64,000 bases of DNA, from assembly GCA_947311845.1 (NCBI GenBank), contig CAMZMU010000063.1:52764846-52828845 (forward strand), written 5' to 3'. Positions 1 to 9,800 of the stretch are shown here, one piece after another; position 1 is the stretch's first letter; each line of letters begins with the position of its first letter. The notes under the pieces are model-generated. The model was not told the DNA's origin, searched no databases, and saw only the letters and a program-made list of their open reading frames with translations. Position numbers and translations under genes: made by a program. The DNA is from Poa pratensis. Its lineage: Eukaryota; Streptophyta; Magnoliopsida; Poales; Poaceae.

Positions 1-1495
1 TTTGCATCTTGCAACTTCCAAGTGTGTATCCCACCATCAGTGACTTTGTTCTCATCCTAAGCCTTTCCTACCTTAAAAACATGCTCCTCTTGCAACATAC
101 ATGTCCCACACAAAATTCTGGCATTTTTGGAGCCTTTGGGTCCGGAGACTCCGGTGTGTAGCACCGGAGACTCCGGTCTGTCCAGAGTCTCCGCCCTAAA
201 CCTGGAAAACTCCGGATCGGCCGGAGACTCCGGTGTTTAGGCCGGAGACTCCGGACTCGGTTTTTTCGCTGGGTTCCTTAAGGGCACGGGGTGGGGAGCT
301 GTGAACACAACTCCTCATAGACCCCCGTCCCCAACTCTCCCCAGTCGCCGCCTACGCTCCAAGACCGCCTCCGGCTGCTCTCCACCGCCGGAATCCGCCG
401 TGCCACCAGCTCCTCCACCTACCAAGCGTCGGGGATCTTCCTCCCCTCCGTTTGAATCTCACCATGAAGGACAAGGGTACCTCTCTCTCTCTTCCTCTAG
501 GGTTCTTCCTAGATCTAGTTTTGAGAGTAGTTCATGTTGAAATTCTTGGTGTAGAACCTTTAGGATAGCAATGTACACTCTAGGAAATTGTTGGTGTGAA
601 TTTTTCCTTCAAATTTGACCTAGATTGGAAGTTCCAGTCTCAGGCCGGAGACTCCGGTCCTCCTGACCGGAGACTCCGGTGTGGCCGGAGTTTCCGCCCC
701 TTGAGACCGGAAACTCCGGTCTAGATCATGTCTGATGAAAACTTTTCTCCAACAGTTTCTCTCCTTTGTTCCCATGGATAAATACCCCTCCACCTACCTC
801 CAGCCAGCTTGCTCGCCCAAACTTGAAGTCTCCATTATTGCAAGCTCAAGAATCACTAAATCTCCCAATCCCTCCACCCAAACTCGTTGATCTTTGGAGG
901 ATTGAAGGAGAAGGCCCGGATCTACATCTTCACCAAGCCGTTCTTCATTTCCCCCTCATTTACTTGAGGGCCCCTTGGCTAGGATTTCCATTAGGAAAAC
1001 CTAGCTTCTTATTGTACTCACTTGTTGTCTTTGTGACAGATTTGTAGCTGTTCGGGAGCCCCCAATCCTCTTGTGGGTTGTGTCGCGGATCGTTGTTGTA
1101 AGGGCTCCGGATTCCGCCTTGAAGGATTCCGATAGTGGAAGGTGAACCAAACCTTTGTGGTGCGGTTCATCGGAGAAGAAGGTGCGTCCGCCTTTGTGGC
1201 GGTTGAGTTTTGACCTTCGTGGTAGCTCACACCTCTCCAACGAGACGTACTCCCCTAAAAAGGAGGAACTCGGGATTACATCCGTGTCTCCGCGTGCTTT
1301 CACTTCGGTTACTTCTATCCTTGTTTACCGTCTTTACTTAGTGTACCTTGCTTAGTTGCTAGCTTGTCATATAGGTAAATTCACCATAGTTGCATATCTA
1401 GAGAATTTACTTTTTGTGTCAAGCCTAAATTTAAAAAGTACTAAAATTGAAGTAGCACCTATTCACCCCCCTCTAGGTGTCATAGGATCCTTTCA
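1..1495 (+). mobile_element. LTR-like retrotransposon remnant with CCGGAGACTCCGG motifs
   Basis: No gene is recognisable. A near-palindromic motif close to ccggagactccgg recurs many times at about 150-260 and 645-720. The right end (about 1455-1495) has the ttcacccccctctaggtg-type sequence followed by gatcctttca that commonly closes the LTR of grass Copia elements just before the tRNA primer site. The left end lies outside the window, so it cannot be told whether this is a complete, solo or 3' LTR. Short reading frames here have no recognisable domain. The LTR interpretation is inference from sequence style. Confidence 0.5.
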
Positions 1496-2375
1496 CACGT
1501 GAGCCGTTGATCGCTGTATGCATCCAATGGTTGAGCTGCCTCCTTGAGAGGTAGAAGAAGAAAACCCTAGCCCCTCTTGGTGGCTGTTGTAGGCAAGCTA
1601 GAGAGGAGCCAGAACATGGCTGCTGTTGTGAGAGAGTGAGAGAACACACAAGAACACCACAACCTAGTGAGAAGAGAGGAAGAAGAATGAGAGGTGATTT
1701 CTGTCAGGATTTGATGCATTTGACCGGTCTGCCTTCAAGCCGGTGATTGGAGGGTCAAACGTGATTGGACCGACTCCAGACTTGGTGAGCTCGTTCCTTA
1801 CTTTGAGTACTTCGATCTGGATAGCTGGTTTGAGGTTTGGGTCAGAGGAGCATCCGATTTGAGAAAGGTTTCGTCACTTCGGACTGCTACAGTTTCACCA
1901 CAGAGCAGTTTTGGTAGAGGAACAGTTTGGGGAGGCAAACGGTGTCCGATTGAGCTCATCTTTCGTGGGTATGTTGGAAACTCATATGTCTGCTTGTCTA
2001 CCAAGTTTCGTGTTGTTTGGATCTGTGGTTTAAGAGCAGTTTGCTGATTACCGAAGAGGACAAAATCTGTGATACTCTGCTTTGCTGAAATCTTACCTCT
2101 TGTGGTTGTTGTTGTAGTTGTCGGTGGGCAACGAGCTGAAGTGTGTGTTGTAATCTCTAGATGTTCTAGAGAAGACTCTTGCTCATAGTGAAGCTTGTGT
2201 GGACCGGTTGGTCCACATCCATGGTTTTTCCTCCTCACGTTGGGGAGGTTTTCCACGTAAATCCTTGTGTCACTTGTGCATGTGATTGTGTTTATTTTTC
2301 CGCTGCATATTGCTGTTGGTTGAACCTATCCTCGAAGTTCATTGCAGGCTGGGAGGCTGTTGGAGTTGTGTATCT
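1496..2375 (+). mobile_element. Probable Copia-type LTR remnant
   Basis: This stretch holds no recognisable gene. It has the look of another LTR: a leader-like segment rich in GAGAG and AAGAGAG near 1620-1700, and near 2280-2320 the string tttttccgctgcatattgc, which resembles the end of Copia LTRs in grasses. A tgttggagttgtg string at about 2359 resembles an LTR start and may mark the insertion that cut the Harbinger element to its right. Boundaries and target-site duplications were not found. Confidence 0.35.
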
Positions 2376-3194
2376 TCTCCCCTTACCTCCCAACAATGAG
2401 CAAGTGCTCGATATCATCGTCGAAAAGGAGGTCCTCAATCTCGGAATCATCCGAGTCGGAGGAGGAGGACGACGAAGAACTCCAATCCATCTAGTAAATA
2501 TATATTTTTACTAAATTAAACTACAAATCCACTAACTTATAAACCTAAAACTACCGAATCGACAACGAATTGAGAGAAAAACGTACCTTCTTCACCACCG
2601 GGCAATTCTTCCGAGACGGCGGAGCTCCTCACCCGCAGCCCGGAGCAAAACGATGGCCGGACAGCCGCGGGAGCAGGAGAGTGTATCCGGGTTGGTCAGA
2701 CCCGCCTGGATCTGCCGCTCCCGGTGGGAACAGGACTCACGCGCGACCTCGGTGCCGGATCCATGGCGGCGTTCGCGGCCGCGTCCTTGTGGATGGGGCA
2801 CGGCTTCCCCGGGCCTGGAACTGGGCGGAATCGAATCGCCGGTGGCCGGTAACCCTTTCCCTCAGTGCGGTGGAAGCGGGGGTGGGAGCAGGCGACGAGG
2901 CGAGGCGGCAAGAAGCATCGGCGGCGGGAGGCACGGGGAGGAAGAGGACGGGCGAGCTGAATGTTCAGCGCGGGAGAGTTGGCGCCAAGCTGCCAAGAGT
3001 GCGGCATGCGGGAAATGAACCCTCCAAAACGGAAGCAGTTCTGCACCGACGTGGAAATATCCTGCTACCCCAAAAAACAAATCCGGTATGGGGGCTTATC
3101 CGGCGAGTGGTCGGGCAGAAATTTTGCCCCGGACCCAGAAAAAAGCAGTTATTTTCTGGGCCGGGGCCTTATTCGGTAACTGCTAGAGTTGCTC
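2376..3194 (-). mobile_element. Truncated PIF/Harbinger-like DNA transposon
   Basis: Read on the minus strand, the element begins near 3194 with gagcaactctagcagttacc. This is related to the terminal repeat of the element at 21006-22168 (gagcatctctagcagatacc). A GC-rich leader of about 600 bp follows. Then an apparent intron (donor GTACGT at about 2580, acceptor just before 2490) leads into the first codons of a transposase. The element is cut at about 2376 by the neighbouring LTR-like sequence, so most of the transposase and the other terminus are gone. Confidence 0.6.
2383..2490 (-). pseudogene. 5' fragment of a Harbinger transposase gene
   Basis: The minus-strand frame from the ATG at 2490 encodes about 35 residues and then hits a stop at the truncation point. 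It starts MDWSSSS and continues with an acidic run, DSDDSEIEDLL, and then FDDDIEHLLI. Serine-rich then acidic N-termini of this kind are typical of plant PIF/Harbinger transposases; compare the MSSSFDSSDEEFD start of the related protein at 23015. No catalytic domain remains. The call rests on similarity of style to the family and on the adjoining terminal repeat. Confidence 0.6.
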
Positions 3195-3247
3195 TGAAGG
3201 TGGATCGGGAGACAAGACGAGTTGAACGTCCGGAAAAAAATACCTTA

Positions 3248-3859
3248 TGTTGGGGGGATAATAACCCGGTATGCTCATGACCAAGGAAGAATCAGTCGGA
3301 CGGCCCAAGGCCTGGACCGGGTGATGTGTACAAAGATATGGGCCGGGTTATAGCTGGGCCAATATGCTTAACATGACTCGTCTCTAGAAGGAAGGACCTA
3401 GAAGAACTGGAGTCCGAGTGAAGGAAGGAACCGGGTTACTTGGAGGCTACGGAAGGTCAAGAAGAACCTAGAGTAGGACTCCGGGCTCGTATGTAACTCG
3501 GTATTCATTGTAAGTTCGGGAGACCCGGCGTCTATATAAACGGGCTCCCAGAACATAGATAGACAAGTCTTAAGTCTCAAGTCATAGGAGATCGAGTAAC
3601 CCTAGTTCGATATCATCGCTATCAAGCGAAACCCTTGTAACCTGTCTCGTAACCCGGCTCTGTTGTCGTAGCCGAGTTATCGAGACCTCGAGATCAATAA
3701 CATAGAAGCAGGAAGTAGGTCTTTATCTCCAATGGAGAGGCTGAACCTGGGTAAACCCTTTTTCCCCAACGAGCGTGACAATCTCCTGAAGGACCAAGGC
3801 GCCTTGCCCCAATCATCAAGTTACCCTATGGTAACATCTGCCGTGATAACCCCACGACA
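3248..3859 (+). mobile_element. Gypsy-type solo LTR with TSD CCTTA
   Basis: A 612-bp sequence starts TGTTGGGG and ends CCCCACGACA, giving the TG...CA termini and short inverted ends expected of an LTR. It is flanked by a perfect 5-bp duplication, CCTTA, at 3243-3247 and 3860-3864. A TATA-like string (ctatataaacgg) near 3532 is followed by a transcribed-region style sequence, as in wheat-type Gypsy LTRs. There is no internal domain and no second LTR nearby. The simplest reading is unequal recombination between the two LTRs of a former element, leaving one LTR. Confidence 0.85.
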
Positions 3860-3864
3860 CCTTA

Positions 3865-4204
3865 GCTCATGATACCATGTTAGATAAACAACAACTTGTA
3901 TTCCACGGTGCCTAAATGCCACAGTATATAGTACATGAAGAAGCCAAAAGGCTAGAATATAAAAGGCCAAAGGCCACCATAAAGGCTAGAAGGTAAAAGG
4001 CCAAAAGCCAACATATAACTCTAACATTTTTCATCTCTCCACGTCTTCCTCACAGGGTTGGAAAATCGAGCGTCGAGCCGAGCCGAGCTTGTTAACGCAA
4101 CGAGTTTAGATTTGAAACTCAGCTCGATTCAGTAAGCTCGCCCCCTCCGATGGCCCAATCCGTCCAACCTAGATACAACCAACACAATGAAAAAGAGATG
4201 ATCC
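3865..4204. other. Intergenic, purine-rich repeat-like sequence
   Basis: No gene is seen. Between about 3940 and 4010 the words aaaggccaaa and aaggctaga are repeated imperfectly. The rest looks like degraded transposon sequence without recognisable ends. Confidence 0.4.
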
Positions 4205-4602
4205 CGGCCCATCCCTCGTTTGGTCAGCAACCAAACGCACGCTTTGGAGCGGGCTGTCGATATGGCTATAAGCCTCGATGCATTACGAGCAGTCTTTAAA
4301 ACTGATTCCGAACTCCTGGCGATGGCACTTAACCGTAGAGGCCAAGATTTCTCCCAGCTAGCTGCATCAATTGATGACCTGTAGATCCAACTTCGATCAC
4401 GGTTCTCCTGGGCCGAAGTGGTAACCTATAGACGCTCCGCAAACAAAGTAGCTCATGAACTTGCTATTTTGTAAACCAAGAGCTTATACCTTGGGATCAT
4501 GTGGGATGTTGATGTACCAGCCACGGTGGCTGAAGTTGTAGTGGGTGACTCACCCCTGTTATGTAATAAAGCTTGATGCATTCCCCTTTAAAAAGAAAAA
4601 AA
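4205..4602 (+). mobile_element. LINE 3'-end fragment (RNase H tail and poly-A)
   Basis: Plus-strand translation gives the end of the RNase H domain found in plant non-LTR retrotransposons: FSWAEVVTYRRSANKVAHEL at about 4408-4470. This ends in a stop, followed by a short 3' tail with gtaataaagc and an A-rich end at about 4590-4602. The reading frame is interrupted by stops upstream (for example after SIDDL at about 4380). Only the 3' end is present, as expected from 5'-truncated LINE insertion. The fragment is not functional. Confidence 0.65.
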
Positions 4603-5008
4603 GGCACACTTGTGGCCAGATGTGTCTCATGTTTTGGATTTGGGAGGATTCATGGTATGCTATGTTTTGTTTGTGTCGAGTAATTTGGTGAACTTTGAGA
4701 TGAGATCTATGAGAATATATATATTATTTACATGGCCTACATACCCTGTCTCTCTTTCTCCTCTATGGAATAACCTATCTATGTCTAAGAACACCCGAAT
4801 TGCTTCATATGTATGCACATATTTGCTTAATACTAATAGTTGCTTGATCATACAAACTATAGTGCCCCAGCTGCCATCTCAAAAAGATCCTCAAAGTGAA
4901 GAGCTGAAGCCTAGGTCATACCGAGCAACATACTCTCTAAGAAAGTACCTGTTTTTAGTGTTCACCTCGCAACAAACACAAACCTAGTAAAGCAAACAAA
5001 ACCATATC

Positions 5009-5572
5009 GTGATCAACAACATCCCCGCGTCGAATATTTTCAAGAGCGGGAAGCAAGACAATGGCGGAGCTTGCCAACGGTTAAGGGGCGCAAAACACAC
5101 AAAACTATCTAACCTAAGCTCTCTAAAAAAAATCTTCATACATGTACAAATCTTGGAGGGGGGCAATGGCCCCCCTGTTGCATACCAGGTTTTTGGCATG
5201 AGCTTGAATTCATCACCACGGTGCAGATGGGGAGCGTCTGGCTACTCGTTCTTGTCCAAGTTCACCGTCACCGGCCACAACTGGGGCATAGCCTACTTCC
5301 TCAACGGCGTCTACATCAACCAGTGCCGGTACATATCTCTGTACATTTTCTTGTATGACCACATGGACAATGCGATGCACATAGAGATTCAGTCCAGCCT
5401 TGTTTCCAAGGCGGTGGAGGGGCAAGGCTTAAATAAGAAGACCAAGCCGCCGCAGATCAAGGTTGTCAAGGCGATGCGCCTTAGCATCACATTTGGCAAG
5501 TTTCATATTTATACTATTCTAATTTCTAGCACCATTTTCTTAGTGGAGCATGTCTCACTGATTCTGATGTAG
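5009..5572 (+). other. Unrecognised open reading frame, possible gene fragment
   Basis: A plus-strand frame stays open over 187 codons. The GC-rich part from about 5198 to 5510 has the look of coding sequence and encodes the stretch KFTVTGHNWGIAYFLNGVYI followed by a basic region. I do not recognise a domain. The AT-rich first third reads as non-coding, so a real protein would start later, near 5200. It could be a captured or decayed exon inside transposon DNA. No promoter, intron partner or neighbouring exon was found. Confidence 0.2.
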
Positions 5573-6141
5573 CTAGCAGCGATCATGGTCACATCTAATT
5601 GAACTGACAAGCCAAAACAAAAGGAACTATGATGTAAAAGAATGAAGAATCATGAAATAGGAGTGGTGCACCTTGCCTCTTGTCATACTCTAAATTTACT
5701 TCTTTCTTTTATCGTTTCTACATGTACTTTGCTGCTGCAAAGAATAATTAATTTGTGCTTTATTGTGGATTTTTATAACTTATCGTACATAATTTTTTTA
5801 CTTCGCATTACCCAATGTTAAAATCCTAACTGGCACCCCTCTCCATAGACCGTAGTCCGGCAAGCTGCGAGCCCCATCCGTCCCCAACCTTCCTTGACCC
5901 CATCTCCACCTGTCCTCCGGCCTCCGGCCACAGGGTGTCGCCCGCCCGTCGCGGCCCACCCTGCCTGGCCGGCAACCGCCTCCTGGCTCCCCGTCGTGTG
6001 GTTTAGTCGACGTTCCCCTAGTCCTCCGGCGTGTGACCCTCGAAGCAGATCCTCGAACTAACACCTCGAACAAGTGACTGCAGACATCAAGCTATCTGAT
6101 CAAGCCGAAAAGGTAGAACATGGGTTTTCACCCGGAGATAA
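5573..6141. other. Intergenic region with nothing recognised
   Basis: The first half is AT-rich. The second half (about 5835-6060) is GC-rich with many CCG and CCT words. No domain-bearing frame, repeat end or RNA gene was recognised. Confidence 0.4.
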
Positions 6142-6177
6142 TACAACCACGATGTCACCCACCATAGTTGCCACACT
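6142..6177. repeat. Left 36-bp flanking repeat of the SINE-like insert
   Basis: This 36-bp sequence is identical to 6435-6470. It is interpreted as the target-site duplication made when the retroposon at 6178-6434 inserted. Confidence 0.8.
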
Positions 6178-6434
6178 TTTTTTTTTTGCGAAACACAGAA
6201 CAACGCATACGCTCACATACACGCGCATACACTCACCCCTATAAACGCACGCACGCACATCCTACCCCTATGAGCACCTCCGAGAGGCTGAGCTAGCGGA
6301 TCAGGTCTTGAGATTGACGAAGTCACCACGGACGCCTCGCTATCGACGGGAACGTCGCCTCCCATTGAAGAATATTCCGTCTAAATGAGAAACACCAGCG
6401 TTAAACCTGGGGTTTGAACTCTGATGGGTTGGGG
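6178..6434 (-). mobile_element. SINE-like retroposon flanked by 36-bp direct repeats
   Basis: The insert sits between two exact 36-bp copies at 6142-6177 and 6435-6470, beginning tacaaccacgatgtcaccc. Read on the minus strand, it carries an agttcaaacccc string close to its 5' end, which fits a pol III B box (GGTTCRANNCC-like), and it ends at 6178 in a poly-A run (poly-T on the plus strand). This is the organisation of a tRNA-derived SINE. Similar short repeats are common beside wheat-family genes. The flanking duplication is much longer than the usual 7-20 bp. Confidence 0.75.
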
Positions 6435-6470
6435 TACAACCACGATGTCACCCACCATAGTTGCCACACT
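6435..6470. repeat. Right 36-bp flanking repeat of the SINE-like insert
   Basis: This is an exact copy of 6142-6177. See the SINE-like insert between them. Confidence 0.8.
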
Positions 6471-6674
6471 CTACTGTCCGCTCAAACAAAACAAGTCATC
6501 CAAACATAGTAATTGATTTTTAGTTTTTAGTGAGCGGCCAGCTCTGTCAGCACACTAAAATCTTGATATATGATATGTGTCATCTCCTTTGTACTTTTTG
6601 CACTTTTTACAAAAAAATGTGCTATTACAAGAGCTTTTAGTAGTTTTTAAACTGTTGGAGAACTCTGCAATACT

Positions 6675-6693
6675 TGGGCTTCCTGTATGGGCC
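6675..6693 (+). promoter_or_regulatory. Two site II (TGGGCY) promoter elements of NOC4
   Basis: TGGGCT at 6675-6680 and TGGGCC at 6688-6693 lie about 110-130 bp before the NOC4 start codon. Site II elements are bound by TCP factors and are enriched in promoters of plant ribosomal-protein and ribosome-biogenesis genes, which matches the product. The motif match is seen directly; use in vivo is inferred. Confidence 0.5.
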
Positions 6694-6802
6694 GAACTAA
6701 CAAGTGAGACCAGCTTGCCAATAAACCCCAGAACCCACGGTGTCCAATCCAACCCACCATCTCCCCCGCCCTCGCCGCCGCCTCCGCGCGCACCCTCCCA
6801 CC

Positions 6803-9800
6803 ATGGGCAAACCCTCGTCGTCGGCGACGGCGGCGTCCGGCACCAAGAAGCGGAAGTCCAAGTCCGGGGCCCTGACCCACGAGCATGTGAAGGCGCTCGG
6901 CCACGAGCTCCTCTCCTCGCGCGCCCACCTCAACCACGCCCCCACCCTCCTCGCGCTCCTCTCCCCCTCCAAGCCGCTCAGCGTCGCCCTCGAGGCGCTC
7001 ATCTCGCTCCAGTCCTTCTTCGAGCCCTTGCTCCCCTCCATCCCCTCCGCCGCCGCCGCCGCCGCTGAGGGCGCGAGCAGCGACCCCGAGCTCGTGTTTG
7101 GGGCGTGGCTGCGGCAACGCTTCGACGAGTTCGTTGCCGCGCTCGTCGAGCTCAGCGTGTCGCCGCACAGCGATGAAGCGATCAGGGTGAGTTTTGCGGT
7201 AGTTGCTGCTATCCATTTGCGTGTTCGGAGATGGTGAATTTATTCTATGCTTTTGTTCGACGCAGGAAGTGGCGCTCGATGCGTTTATGGATTTCGTGAA
7301 GCTGGGGAAGGACGGGAGGTTCCACTCGGCAATTTACCACAAGTTTCTCCACGCCGTGGTGAGCTCTCCTTCCTCCTGCCATGCCTTTAAGTCTCTGAGA
7401 GTGAGACTAGGAAGTTTACTTCAGATTTCCATACTAATTTAAGGATGCGCTTTGTGTGAGCACAAACTTCGTTTCCGTACCCCCGTTTGTACTTAACCAA
7501 GTAAACATGTTTCCTGCAGCCAGAAGTATTGTTTAGTGTCTGTTTTTTACGCGTCTCCATTTATTTGCAGGTTCACGCTACCGATCCGATTGACCCTTTG
7601 CTAGACTTGCTTGGGTCCAAGTACTCTAAATATGCTGATGTTTGGTATGTGGTGACCACTTCTTCAGTTATTTCTGCTATATTATATTATTAGATCCTTG
7701 AAGCTTGCTTTCCTGAGAAATTCAGTTGTGTAGAGTTGGTGATATTGCTAATTTGGTTGATGGAATACTCTTGCAATGCACTAATTTTCCTGCAATTCCT
7801 CCTGCAGTTATTTTACCTATACTAGCTTAGACAAGATCACCAACAGTCTGGGCAGTCAAACCACCGGTAATCCCTCTCTCATTCTACTTAGTTTGGTTGG
7901 CCTCATATGATTTCAGACTAAATGGTTACTTTACTTTTGTTATAATCAGGCTCTGGGAAAGATGTCTTGCAGAATGGGGATGACAGCTCTGAAGACAGGT
8001 ACTTTGTTTCTTATGCAAAGTTATCTTAAATCGTGAACATTACGTTATGCTTGTGAATGCAACTTTGTGAACCAACTATGATGGAATGACCTTTACTTTT
8101 TGTGATTATTGTAACTTGTAAGTTCTAAGCAGTATGCTACTTTGCACTTTATCTACTGACATTTTGTGCTCAGTGTTCACCCAGTATGAGCGTGCTTGCT
8201 TCTAAAAACAAGTGAACCTAGGAAAGACATGCTTGTAGTTGTAGTTTCTATGTGCAGATTCTAGTATCACCACCTTGATTATCAACAACTGGCAGTGTTT
8301 TAGAAACTGAGGGTGTGTTTGTTAGTTGTTCATGCTTGCATTTGTGTGGTTTAGCTTGTAATTTGTGCCAAGGTTTTCTAGCTTTTAGCCCTGCACAATC
8401 ATCTGCAGAATTGCAGCTGATAATGTGTGCCGTGATTATTACATCATAATAGTTTGTTGGTTCATCATGTTATTGCTTATGCACCTATTTTTCTTTAGCA
8501 GGAGTGTTATTTTTATACGCAATATATACAATATATTGGTGCATATGCCTGCATTGGATTTTCAGAAGGAATCAAAGTTTCGTATGTTGAGTACAGTCGG
8601 TGAGTATTTCCAACTGATCCTGTAGGCCAACATCCCTCCGGTCTAAAATAGCATTTGTATTTCCTCTTATGTATTGCCCTTTTTTCATTGGGGGTGTGCT
8701 ACTGTTCTTTGTGCAAGCATTATGGTGGAAATAATGGAATAGTGCATTCTGACCTTTTTTTTGTGCTTGTGAAGGCATTTCTTTAAAAGGAGAGAAGAAC
8801 TCCTCGGAGGTACTTACATATACACTTCATGGAATAAAATATTTTGGCAAGCTTCTAGCGACTAAGCTTTGAAAATTTGCAGGGCTCCTCAGCGACACAT
8901 ATAAATAAAAAGCTAAAAGTGAAGTTCACTAAAGCATGGCTAGCCTTTCTGAAGCTACCACTTCCGCTTGATGTATACAAGGAGGTAAATATATTCTTGT
9001 TCTGGAAGCTATAAGACTAACAGTATTACACAATCTTGCTATTTTCAGTATTTAATTTTTAAGCATCACATGATAAGAATTGGTTAATTGCTTCTTCTTG
9101 AACTGTTTATGAATTGTTATATGCGTTGCATCTGAATTTGGAACACCGTTCCAAGCACAAATTGCTGGTGGTGATTTCCTGACTCCTTTTTTTCTTCTAA
9201 AACAATAGCCCTAGTTTTCTTGCAGTCTGGCATGCAAGGGGGCTTTATTATGAATATATAATATAGGAACTGTATAGCCACTTGGGATGATAGAACTGTA
9301 GTTTACTGTTGGTATTCTAAGTTAAGAATACTTGGTTATGTTTTGCAGTAATACATCCTTTCGAGAATACTTCAGTTGATGGTAGTGTCCTACCTTGAGT
9401 GATAGTTTGAATTTGCAGGTCCTTCCTACTATTCATCAAAATGTAATTCCTTCAATGTCAAACCCAGCCATCTTGTGGTATGAATTTTATTTATCTCGTT
9501 CATGTTTGTACTTTGTTTGACACGACTGATAGAAATCTTACGACTCTACGTGTTTCTGTTGAAGTGATTTCTTAACTAGATCATATGACATCGGTGGTGT
9601 TATCAGTGTGATGGCCTTAAGTGGTCTTTTCATCCTCATGACACAACATAATCTGGAATATCCAAAATTCTATGAGAAGCTCTATGCATTACTGACTCCT
9701 GCTGTGTTCATGGCAAAACATCGGTCAGTGTTCTTGCAAGTAAGTAGCTCCCGATGAATACAATTTGATATTATGGTTACCCTACGAATGTACTATTACC

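Noticed and set aside
2570..3280. 236-codon plus-strand frame and overlapping antisense frames
   Set aside because: GC-rich leader of a Harbinger element. The frame crosses the element end at 3194 and enters the solo LTR at 3248.
6178..6434. tRNA gene suggested by the B-box-like word
   Set aside because: No cloverleaf or anticodon arm could be drawn. The poly-A end and flanking duplication fit a SINE-like retroposon.
6647..7216. 189-codon antisense frame over NOC4 exon 1
   Set aside because: High GC third-position bias of exon 1 opens the opposite strand. The plus-strand exon fits splice phases and the NOC4 family.
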